Assembly (NCBI RefSeq): GCF_001039355.2
Contig: NW_019775946.1
Span: forward strand, 510,417-570,416
Direction of reading: 5' to 3'
DNA from: Lingula anatina
Taxonomy: Eukaryota > Brachiopoda > Lingulata > Lingulida > Lingulidae
DNA length: 60,000 nt
Each line of letters starts with the position of its first letter. Positions within the stretch are counted from its first letter, which is position 1. Below are positions 44,741 through 55,268 of the stretch, one piece after another. A model generated the notes under the pieces. The model ran no database searches and was not told the origin of the DNA. It saw only the letters and a program-made list of their open reading frames with translations. The translations under genes and the position numbers were made by a program.

Positions 44741-45665
44741 CCTTGTGTAAAACATGCATGGTGCATAAGACTTATGTAAATATTTGATTGATTGATTAAT
44801 TTCAGTTTAATTCATTGTTTTCAATGGTATCTTAATTCTTTCTTCCTTTGTGGTAATTCTTTATTGTCTGAGTTCACGAAAGACTATAATAGGTGTCTTA
44901 AATTGTATTTGGAAGTCCTTTGTCATTTTAAGCATAACAAACGGACTACTAAATTTAGCATTTTTTTCGAGCTTGGAAGACAACGCTTTATTATTGTCAA
45001 ATTTACAACAACAACAAAAAAAACTGATAATTTCAAAGCTTGGGCTTGAAATCCTTTTTGTTGGTAATCTGATGATAAAGATGTTATTGTAAACTCTTTT
45101 CATGTAAACCAGATTTTTGTATTCATGAAGATGATAAGGTTATTCATTCAGAGCGCTTTAAGCTATTTGCTATCGGATTTTGAGTCACTTCTGACGATTG
45201 GCACCCAGGAGCCACAAGAACGTCGCTTCTGGATATTAAACCTGTAAGTCATGCTTAGTTTATAACTTCTGCAGTTGATATTGATGACTGATCTTTACGC
45301 CATGAAATCTCTGGCGTTACTTTACATAATTAGCGTTTCTTGCCAGGACTTTAAAAAACATGATTTTACATAAATAGCCATCTTCAAATGTAACCGGGAG
45401 TGAGGAATAGATTCTGAAAATGACTTTTTATTCTTTGTAACTTTATTTTTATAAAGACCGTGTCCCAATATTCGCACGGCCGAATGTGAAACCTCGCGCC
45501 TTACTTTACACTTGAGTTGAGACAATTTTCAAAATTAAACGATGTGGAATAAGGACAAATTGAAAAAATGAACAAAATTAGAATTGAAACATTTTTCAGC
45601 GGCATAAGAACATTTAAACTAAATTGAACTTAAATAATGCAAATTATAAGCTCACAGTAATGTTT
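44741..45665. other. Intergenic stretch, no recognised gene
   Basis: AT-rich DNA between the TIM29 relic and the F-box pseudogene, longer than the matching interval of the first locus (27516-27680). The reading frames present look fortuitous. Confidence 0.6.
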
Positions 45666-47554
45666 TTAAACTGAATGGCGACCCTCAAACAGATCAAAAG
45701 TGCTCAGTGCCGCGGCGTGGGCGTCAAAGTCGCCCCATTGTGAGCAGTCCACGTGTCTGGTGTAGGGACAGTCTTTGTAGTTGATGACCAACTGTTGGTG
45801 AGCCTGACGTATTCTGTTAATGAGTGTTCCGCTATGTGGCCCATTTTATTCGGATCCTGTCGCATTCCCAGGCACCTGGCCATTTTTAGCCGCTCATAAC
45901 TTGCTTTGTGTGCCGCAACAACAATCAGGATTAGCCCACATGTAGTTTAGGCGGTAAATCAATTTGGGCTTCCAGTGTATCTCTGTACCACAGACTGCGG
46001 TCCTTCATCAAGTTAAACAACCGCCTACAAACACAGCGGACGGACAAAAAGGAGGAATCCATGGCAACGAAACGTAATATACGGAGTATGACGTCATTGG
46101 CCAGTTGAATGAGGGTGATTGTATCTTTGCCGTGATCCTGATCATCTAGAATAGAAAAATGAATGGCAAGATGTTTGTAAATTAACAAAATAATAAAAAG
46201 CGCAAATTGATCAAAATAAAAAGCGTTTTAAATAGCATGAAGCAGATGCAAAGGGATGAATTGGTGTCGCTCTGTTTCCTGTGTTAGCGTTAGTTCACTA
46301 GTTCAGTCCAAATACGTGCAGCGCGTTTGCGTGGTCATTTTTCAATTTCATGCAAAAGATACATGTAGTTTGCTATCGCCGCACGCCAATCAAATTTAGA
46401 TGTTTACAACACACATCTATCAAGTCCATTTAATATTAAATGTAATTTAGATATTTTTTAACAAAAATATTGTCCCCTTTGTATTTGATTCATTTCCCGT
46501 CCATGTTCTGGGCGCATGTGTGGGATTAAAAATTCTATGCGCTACAAAGATTGTGAAAAGGCAATCCCTTTACGGGAAAGTATGCACCCACAGCCGTAAA
46601 AAGAGGTTGAAGCCTAACGAGAAAAATTTACTCTTTGACTATAGAGTGCGCTAGTAGTCTGTTACAAAATTATTGTATCGCTCACACTTTAATTTTATTT
46701 ACTATTTAAGAAGCCCCTGATGTCAGAGGGAAGGAAAAATTATGAAAAAATTATTAGGTTGAGGGAAGATCCTGACCACTGCCCTGGGGCCCATGTTATC
46801 AGTGAAATAGTACCTTGTGTATCTCAGTCTAGCTACCTATGGCTTACACTATGATATTTAAACCTCTTCAATAAATTCTTAATCGGGACAGAATTCGATA
46901 AAAGTCGACAAATTGTAAATTGACACAGGGGGTAAGACGTTTATGGCAACTTGCCAACATTCTGCTGTAAACGGGTCAAGTAAATCCTCCCAATTTCCCT
47001 AACCCACAGGTTCACATGAGCAAACAGAAAATTGTTCATCTTAAAAAACCGATAAGAAATATGCCAATAATTTTTTTCTTTTTAAATTTTCTAGTTTACA
47101 GAATTTACTCCGATGGATGGCTCACCTCTGAAAAAAAGCAAGATTGATGCAACTTTAAGAAACGGTTGCGGTACTATCACGTGTTGAAATAAGGGGGAAT
47201 CACAATTAAATTGAAGTTACCAATGACGTTTATTGGGGGAAACAGCCTTTGAAATTAATGAAAACATCATGTAAAAGAATAGAAAATGACCTGCAATTGT
47301 AAATCATTTTCTTTTCCGTCGACCTGCGCTCTGTCAATGACGGGAATTCTTAGATCCACTGTTTGAGCAGACGCGTTTTTGGTTTGATTAGCAACAGGTG
47401 GGGTCTCCATTGTGGTAGCAAGAGGTGCGTCCGTCTGAGCCACTTCATCTCTATGCCCGACGACCGTGCTGTTTGCGATTACAGTGTACCGCTGCCGACG
47501 GCCTCGACCTAACAGTCTGCCGAGCCCGCGCCATGGCTGGAAAAGAAATGTCAT
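45666..47554 (-). pseudogene. F-box/LRR pseudogene, paralogue of 27681-30092
   Basis: Exon 1 (47554-47291) keeps the MTFLFQPWRGLGRLLGRGRR start but has lost one base near its 3' end (264 against 265 bp), shifting the phase into the F-box exon. The F-box exon (46145-45666) is 480 bp instead of 1,244. The F-box is recognisable (VILRILRFVAMDSSFLSVRC), followed by two large internal deletions that remove most LRRs. The last block (GDFDAHAAALSTFDLFEGRH) still matches the intact C-terminus. It cannot encode the paralogue's product. Confidence 0.85.
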
Positions 47555-47839
47555 TTGTTCAATATTTTATTTTTTTGCTATGTACCTGATTTTATCATAA
47601 ATATTCATTTATTAATTTTTGTTGGTAAATTATGTTTGACTTTCCGTCAAGACAAGCAATATTCACAAGCTCTGAGAAAAAAATAAAAAGGCATCTTTAT
47701 CTTTAATCTGCAATATGTAGGGAGTTTTAGAAAATTACGTATTATTTCACTTTCAAGTGTTTTGAAAAATGACTTTGATGAGATTATCATGATGATAATA
47801 CCAAGGAAAATACTTTAAAAAAGAAGAAACCTATCATAC

Positions 47840-47962
47840 CATTTCGTCGACCGCGGTTGTGTTGAGTGGTAGTTGCGTCACAGAAGAAACACGCCATGTG
47901 AGAGAAGAGGTTTAAGCGCGTCATTACTTTGGGGCGTCTCTCTTTTGCAGTTTCCACGAGGG
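47840..47962 (-). other. Copy of the candidate alternative 5' exon
   Basis: Counterpart of 30368-30496 with conserved acceptor and donor. It reads LVETAKERRPKVMTRLNLF and MACFFCDATTTQHNRGR in the same single open frame. Confidence 0.45.
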
Positions 47963-47970
47963 CTGTCAAA

Positions 47971-47995
47971 CACACACACACACACACACACACAC
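47971..47995. repeat. (CA)n microsatellite
   Basis: Twelve and a half CA units at the place of the poly(A) run in the paralogous locus. Confidence 0.9.
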
Positions 47996-49638
47996 GTTCA
48001 AAATTTTAGACCAATATCAAAATCTACTTTTTGGTAGTGTGTATTCTTTAATTGAGTTAAACATTTCGCTGTCTACAACTGTTGGTAATGAAAGGAAAAT
48101 TTGCAGTATTATACAGCCTGTGTAGTGCAGGAAACAAATGATCTTCGAAAAAATGATTTACTAAATTGTTTACACCGTTCTCGATCGCCCGATTGTAGGA
48201 GACAAACTATTACCTTAAAATCCTCAACGATAATTCAACTTTGTTTTCGTGCGTATTCGTACTAAATTTACACTTCCTTTTTAATACACTAATATCAACG
48301 CACCAAAACTCATTTTCTTCATCGTTTTTCATCTCCCACCATTCTGACCCTCTATGTGTAATCTAGAAATTCCATATTAATAGGAAAAATAATACAATTT
48401 AAATAAATCATTCAACTTGCTTTATTCTGACTCAAAATGTATGAAAAATTATCGAATTATTGCCCTTATTAAACATTTAGATTTTCTTACTTTTCATGTG
48501 TCGGTTGACACTGTTTTCTTTAAAATTTGACAACTTGTTTAAGTATTTTAAGAGGAAGGGAAGGTGTGAAAACTACCCTCTACCAGGGCGACTGGTCAAT
48601 CTTCAGCCCAAAATGACCATCTATCTAGCTAGAGACATATCTGTGAATATCTGTAAAAATCTATCAGTCGCCCTGGTAGAGGATATGTGAAAACCAAGTG
48701 TCTGCGCTGTCCTATATGTAAAATAAAAGAACGTTTAAAGAATTCAATGCCCCCCACCTCCTCTTATCTCGTTTCGAACTTGACTTATCTGATAAATCGT
48801 GAAGCCTCCTTTTTTAACATTGCCCAAGAACACCGCAAACAAAGCCAAGTCATATATGGACCAGAAACAAGTTACGAGATAACTCTTGAGGTTTTCTATT
48901 CTTCGGAATAAACTTGCGTCTTCCTTTAAAATCAAATTCATATTTTGGTTTCTCTTATTGGGGAGTAAAAACCAAGCTCACGGGGAAGGATCAACAGTCA
49001 ATTCCAAAAATAACTTAATCAACATTGACATTGTTTTCATACATGTAAGTTAGGCTCTCTTTTGTATCTCTTCTTTTTATTAAGAATAACATACCCATGA
49101 ACAGGTCTGAAAAATAACTAGGCTTATTTTTTTAAACTAAAAAAAAAAAAAATAATGATTCTCAATTTAACAGCATAATCACAATATCGATGAGATTTTT
49201 CGAAGAGCACTTTACAAATGGGTAATACTTATTGCTCGTGGTTGATTTTAACGAATACCCTTTTGAACTGTCAAAGATTAAAGGATTTGGTTATCAGCAC
49301 GCTTAATATATACCGGCATATCTATCGAGTCATAAATTAAATTTTGGTTTGCACTGAAATCATTAATCTTCATAACTGTCCCTGGATTATCTCTCAATCA
49401 CAGCAATTGAATTCACCGGGAAAGTTAATGACATCATCTCGTGATACTTATTAGTAGCTGTTAAACCAACCGTCTTCCGGGCACTTCCCATAGTCGTTAT
49501 GTATACCGAAGCTTTCCAAAATATCACTTGATTCCCACATCTCCGGCAATTACTTCCTTGCGATATACTCTGCCTAAATATATGTTTTAAAAAAAGTTCG
49601 TAATGCCCGTAAATGAAGACAATGACTACAGGTAACAT

Positions 49639-49875
49639 TCAACGATAGCCCAAAGAGCAGTTCACTGCTGCGAATTCTTCAAAATATTTTCTTGCGAGAT
49701 TAACGTTTACCCACCCCCCTTTCCAAAAAAGCATTAAGTTTGAAACTTTTAATCGTCTGACATAATTTTGATTATCGTTACGCAATGGCTTACAGTCATG
49801 CATGTCTTCGTATTTGCAAACTAAGACAATTTGCGTGCTGCTATCTTTCTGCCACTTCAACAGATGTTTACACAA
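49639..49875 (-). other. Conserved minus-strand reading frame of unknown nature (copy B)
   Basis: Aligns with 31624-31863. Shared residues include WQKDSSTQIVLVCKYE and DCKPLRN; many third-position changes are silent. No ATG. Unassigned. Confidence 0.3.
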
Positions 49876-50067
49876 GTAAGCCTACGCAACTCTGAACCCC
49901 TGGCGCTCAGTTTGTAGATTCGCTCTGTTGACTTGTTGTATCTACTTTGGTCGCCAGGCGATTGAAAGACATATTTGACTCAACAAGTTATAAGTTTGGT
50001 CACTGCTCTGTGTTCCTCTTGCATTTTCCGCGATGTTCGGGTGACAACGAAATACAATTTTCAAAAG

Positions 50068-52421
50068 ATGAATTGTCTACACTTTGCTTGTGTTCTAGCC
50101 TTTTGCTTCCGTGAGTATATGAATAACTTTAGTATGTAACTTATTTTTACGTTTCTGAAAAAATATTTGACATCCAGTCGAGATAATAACATAGTTATGT
50201 ATTCTTTTAGTGGGCTTACAAAAACTATAAGTTATTAATTGGAAGTCCTGTAGGAGAAATTTTGAACATAGGCTATATAGAGAGAGTGTGTTTGTGAAAT
50301 TTACTTTCTTTGTGTATTTCATTGCTATGAAAAACTCTTCAAGTGAGTTGCCTTTTTTTTACAAAAGCTTTATCGTAATGTTATTATTTTTATGATTGTA
50401 AACATTGATATTTCGACCTGTAACATCTCATATGAACACAGTTTTTGAATGAATACTACCTTTACTAATCCGTCACTCCAGGTTGCGTGCAAACCCAGGT
50501 GTCTTGTTCGTTTGAGGACGGACCATGTGGTTGGCACAACGTCAGTGATGACCCACAACAAGGATGGGGGATCTGGCACATGAAAAAACTGACCATAAGA
50601 AAGCCTCATGATGATAGTGGATTCTCAGGACCGCAAGATGATCACACTCATAAAAGTAAGAACATTACCTATGGTTATTTCCATAATTTCTGATGACAAA
50701 CATGGGTCTTTATTAATTTTTTTTTTAGCTTTATGTCCCTCTTGTTTAGCTCAAATCAGATCGCATTGGTGAACCAATGCTTGACTTAACATCATGTTCT
50801 CATTTATTTATTTTATACTTTCCATGCATTTTATTCATTATTTTACGTTCTGTTTATTTATCTCTTTCACTAATTAATTTATATCTGATCGAGGTATTGA
50901 TGTATTTCATTAACTCAGATCATTGAAATACTGAAGTATTGGTTTTGTTTTGATAAATTTTCCCTTTTTCCAGATCTAGAAGGGAGTTATCTTTATTACA
51001 CCTTCAGCTACACTCCACCCCGGCGTGATTGTTCTCAAAACGAAACAGAGATCCAACTAGAAAGCAGCTTGTTGGACCTAACAACAGAGGCTAATCTTAC
51101 CTTCTGGTATGTGTTAAAAGGAGGGTCTGTCGGCCATTTGCATCTTTTCGGTAAGAACGGACTTAAACTTTGGGACTCCTCCGTTAACCACACTGGTTCC
51201 GGGGATTGGACACAAGCCACTGTCCAGCTAGAGTCTGGTGTTTATCCAGTAAGCCATATAATTTGTTGATAAAGATTTATAATGTCAGAAATATATATTG
51301 TCGATTTTGGCCTTTTTTTCACATTATTGGCAATACAGTTTTGATAATATATAAAGTGTATAATGGAGACACGTTGAAAATTTTGTATATCTGTAGAATA
51401 AAGAGTCTTATCACAGAAAGTGAATTTCGGCACTTCATGAATTCTGGCTTTCCAGTGAAGTACTTAGGCTATTCAAGGTCGTTCCTGTTTTAATTTGAAA
51501 TCACTTCTTTCATCAACGACGGGATTTCTACAGTCATTTTTCCTTACAGGAAACATTGTATTTGTTTATATTTCTAGTTAACATTCAAAGCAAGCTGCAA
51601 ATATGCATTGTATAATGATATTGCAATCGACGACATAGTGCTAGAAGGAGAAACTTTGGACACAATGACAACAAGGCAACCAGATACAACAACGGCGCTG
51701 GCTTCAGGGACATCGACATCAGATGAATTGAGCAACACAAAAAACCCAACTACCAGAACAACTATGGTGCCTTTAGAAACATCGACAGGAGCTGAAATGA
51801 GCAACACGAATAAACCAACTACAGCGTCTACTTTGAGTAACAAAAGCAGTTTAAAAGCAACACCAAAGCTTCGTGCAGGAGAAACTTCTACTTCTTCCAG
51901 AACTCAGACAATGGCAGAGGATGCCACCGGTACCATGACAACAGAGGAGACACAGGTGTCACCAGAATCGCCCTCTTGGATCGGTGCGGTGGCCGGTACC
52001 ATGACAACAGAGGAGACACAGGTGTCACCAGAATCGCCCTCTTGGATCGGTGCGGTGGCCGGTGGTGCCGGGGGATTAACTGCAACTGGCCTGGCGGTGG
52101 CCGGCGTCGTCATTTGGAAATTGTAAGTTTTGAGAAGTCCTTCATACATTTAGATACGATTATTTCAACTAATATGTTTATTTGTTACGATCATATAACA
52201 TACAATTTATTGTTATTATTTATATTAAATTACCAGTGCTGATGATTAAACTGAAGGTATTATATTGAAAGAAACACAAAATGAAAATGCACAACATTGT
52301 CTTAATAAATATTAAAAACATGGATAAGATACTTCATATAGGTTTGTATTTTTTGCTTTTTCTCTACAGGAAATTCGCAGCAAAACCCGCTGTTGTTGCC
52401 CCAGCGACCGCTGCCCCTTGA
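50068..52421 (+). CDS. Single-MAM-domain type I membrane protein
   Basis: Five exons (50068-50110, 50482-50655, 50974-51248, 51578-52122, 52370-52421) encode 362 residues. Exon 1 is a signal peptide (MNCLHFACVLAFCF). One MAM domain follows: QVSCSFEDGPCGWHNVSDD, then EIQLESSLLDLTTEANLTFW, WDSSVNHTGSGDWTQ, and LTFKASCKYALYNDIAIDDI, with all four expected Cys. A Thr/Ser-rich stalk (about residues 190-300) leads through a duplicated 22-residue block into a glycine-rich membrane segment ending ATGLAVAGVVIWKL. A short tail (KFAAKPAVVAPATAAP) ends the protein. It is therefore a cell-surface molecule with one adhesion module. It is the paralogue of the five-unit gene at 32062-43953 and shares intron positions and phases with it. 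Ligand unknown. Confidence 0.87.
51929..52060 (+). repeat. 66-bp tandem duplication in the juxtamembrane coding region
   Basis: Two adjacent 66-bp units starting GGTACC, identical as far as I can see, encode TMTTEETQVSPESPSWIGAV plus AG twice. Length is a multiple of three, so the frame is kept. Near-identity means a recent event or gene conversion. Confidence 0.9.
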
Positions 52422-55150
52422 AGATGCTGCAACCGTGTGTAACCCGTAACTCATTTAAACAGCGTAGTGTTCTAGTCATTTACTTTTTAATCAACTGCTT
52501 GTGTATCTTTTTAGAGATAAATGCCACTCATATCAGACTTCTTAAATAAGGAATGCAACCGTCTCCATATTAAAAAAATAACTACTAGAGAAATCAAAGT
52601 TTTCCGTAAGAATTTTTTTCATTTGTACCTAAGTTCAAAAATTGATTTCAAAACAATTCGTATTGAAGCGTAATTCTTCATGTTCAAACAAGCACATATA
52701 TTTATATACTGTTGTCTTTTGCTCAAATTTGTTTTCCTCCTGTCTGAAAACAATAAATTTTGATCGTATACTCAAAGGTGATTTATTATCTTTACAACTA
52801 TGTTGAGAAATTACTCACAGGTAAACTAGATGAATGAGTTAGTTTAACCTGGTTTACCCTGGATAATTCTGTTATCATTCAATTTTTTATACCTTTGACC
52901 AGGATTAAATATTAATGTATCCATATCGTAGCCTTGTGCACCTTAAATACATTTCAATTTATTTATTAGATCAAGATGTTTGCTTTATCAGGTATTTTGC
53001 TGGACATATGGAAACAAGTATTAATTGTAAATTTAATTAAAATTTTGATTGGTTGTTCGCAACGGTGCCATAATATTGAAAAAGACCCTGTAAAGTACTA
53101 ACGTTAAAAAGGAAATTGTGATACGGTACAGTTAATAACAGTTCAAACGAGAGAACAAAGTACACTGAGGTCCCCGTAGTAGAGCACCACACTTCTTTCG
53201 AGGTTTTATGGCAAATTCGATAGGGAACCTGCCTATAAGATGCGGTGCGGTTTTAACCGAATACTTTTTGTGAGGAACTACTTGCGACTTATTTTAGGTT
53301 TTTCTTACTCGTGTTGTCATAAAACTGCCTCGTAAAATTGATAAACGCCACAAAGGAGTTCATTAAAAAGGGGTGTGGACGCAACCAACTGTAAGCAACA
53401 AGCGGGAACTTATTTTCTTCTTGGTAGAAATTCTCTTAGTTACGGTCGATAGCTTGTGTACGTAATAAAACCTCTCCGTTAAGACACTATGTACCACGAT
53501 ATGACTTTCCACATCGCAACTTTTAATATGAATACCCCCATAAGAGGCCCACTTTACTCGCGTATTTGCTCTGCCAGCTATTGCAAGATTGCGTGTTACA
53601 TGATATGTGATACAGGCTTCAAGATGATAAATTGAATCAAGTTAATTTCTTAATTTGTGCAATCTTTCCGATAAATGAACGCCCTAAACCGTTCCTTCAT
53701 CTTTAATACTGATAACTTTCGCCTTATGCCTTTCGTGTTTAGAATTTAGAAGCCAGAGAGGTATTTTTTAAAATCTTTTTTCTGTTTCCCTTGAACTTAA
53801 TTTGTAATTAACGTTTTTATCATATCTTATTACTAATATGAAAACGATATTTATTTTGAACAATTTCTTTGAATTGAAACAAACATCGAAATAATAAAAG
53901 AGCAAACTGGACACTTTTGAAAATTAAAAACGGATTTGTTCCGTTTTCCAGGACCCACACTTGTTCACTAATCCATATTAAGTATGCACGAGTGTCATGA
54001 CGTAAAAACAAATAATTTGCAGCAGAGACACAGTAAACAAAATTTAATTATCTGCAAGTTGCTCGCAGATGGTGCATACTTTTCAGTGTGGCATATCACG
54101 CGTACGGAAAGAGCGATTGCGACAGTTGTGATCTCTGCGCAGCTAGAAAATGTATTTTTCGTGGATGCGATAGTAGCACTTCCATATCAGTATTTGAGTG
54201 GAGTCTACTTAACAGAAGGCCTATGTTAATAATTTACAAATCCTTCTAGATAGCATTTGTGAAATACATGCTTGAATGTCGCAACTTTTGTTTTCACATG
54301 TAGTTTCCTTTCTAATCAACGTCATTGTTCGAAAAGAAGCATTGTTTATGGAATGCCTTATGTACAGGGAGAATGCTGCTGTGTACATGTGTAACACCTT
54401 ACATTGGATATAGGCCGACACTCGGTATGATGCTCTTCGCTGGCTGGCCTTCCCATTAAACTGTGTTCATAATAATCAGCAAAAGTAATCTGATCAGTCC
54501 TCCCACTCACCGCCATCCTCACTGCTAGGCACATCAGCATACATACTTTGGAAAATACAGAGAGAACGCACCTAATGACATGATTGACTAAGCTTTAAAA
54601 ATTAAAATAAATAAATAAAAAGAATAATTGATAATAATAAGCTAAAAATGATATATGAAATAATATTTTTTATCGAAAAACACACAGACCCTAGAGTTTA
54701 GCTCGTGTGGCGTTAAACATCAAATGGTAAAATAATTAAATCATGTCTACCGACCCTTTTACAGAGAATCACAGAAAAATGTTTAAAAACATAAATATAA
54801 ATGAAATTAAAGGTTAAAGAAAATAAATGGGTAATATTCCCCATAAGCAAATGCCGTAGAAACAAAACTACGTAACATGAGAGAAATCGGAGGTTAAATC
54901 CTGCGTTTTTGTGAATATGAATTAATTTTGCCCAAATTGACAATTTACAGAAGGCCCAAAGACTGTAAAGAGCATTTGTTGCATCTCTGATGTTATTCGG
55001 CATAGTTATGTGAGGTTAATGAATCCTAAAACTTCTTTCTGTCAGACTTCAAGCAGACTTGCAGTTTAATCTTCGATGCACCTGTATGGCTAACTATAAA
55101 TAGAAGCATTGGAATCCCGAGGGAACCCCAGAGATGGAAACGAGGTTTAC
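52422..55150. other. 3' region of the MAM gene and gene-poor DNA
   Basis: No gene is recognised. A minus-strand frame at 54358-54540 is flanked by splice-like signals (CCAAAG at its upstream side, GTGAGT inside), but no homology is seen. Confidence 0.6.
52752..52757 (+). terminator. Poly(A) signal of the single-MAM gene
   Basis: AATAAA, 331 bp after the stop at 52421; no closer canonical hexamer was found. Confidence 0.5.
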
Positions 55151-55268
55151 CCAATCCGGAAACAGCCGATGGATTTACTGACGTCACTCTCGGCTTCGTG
55201 ATATCAGGTTCGGGCTCAGATTTCCCAGATGTCTCTGCGCGTGTCTGCAATGTCTGAATGTCCGCCAT
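55151..55268 (-). CDS. Possible first coding exon of an unidentified gene
   Basis: An ATGGCGGAC start in locally GC-richer DNA begins MADIQTLQTRAETSGKSEPE and runs to VNPSAVSGL before a possible donor (GG|GTAAAC) in phase 1. Read through without splicing, the frame continues to 55026 and includes a hydrophobic stretch (LGIPMLLFIV). A CRE-like TGACGTCA lies at 55179-55186. I recognise no family and find no convincing following exon. A short unspliced protein of 80 residues is the alternative. Confidence 0.3.

Noticed and set aside
45125-45243. Possible first exon MKMIRLFIQSALSYLLSD with a GTAAGT donor
   Set aside because: A stop follows at the donor, no next exon was found, and there is no homology or paralogous counterpart in the first locus.
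54358-54540. Minus-strand frame with splice-like edges
   Set aside because: Two readings are possible (one ending EDGGEWED, one running on to SGRTDQITFADYY). Neither matches a known family, so the evidence is insufficient.
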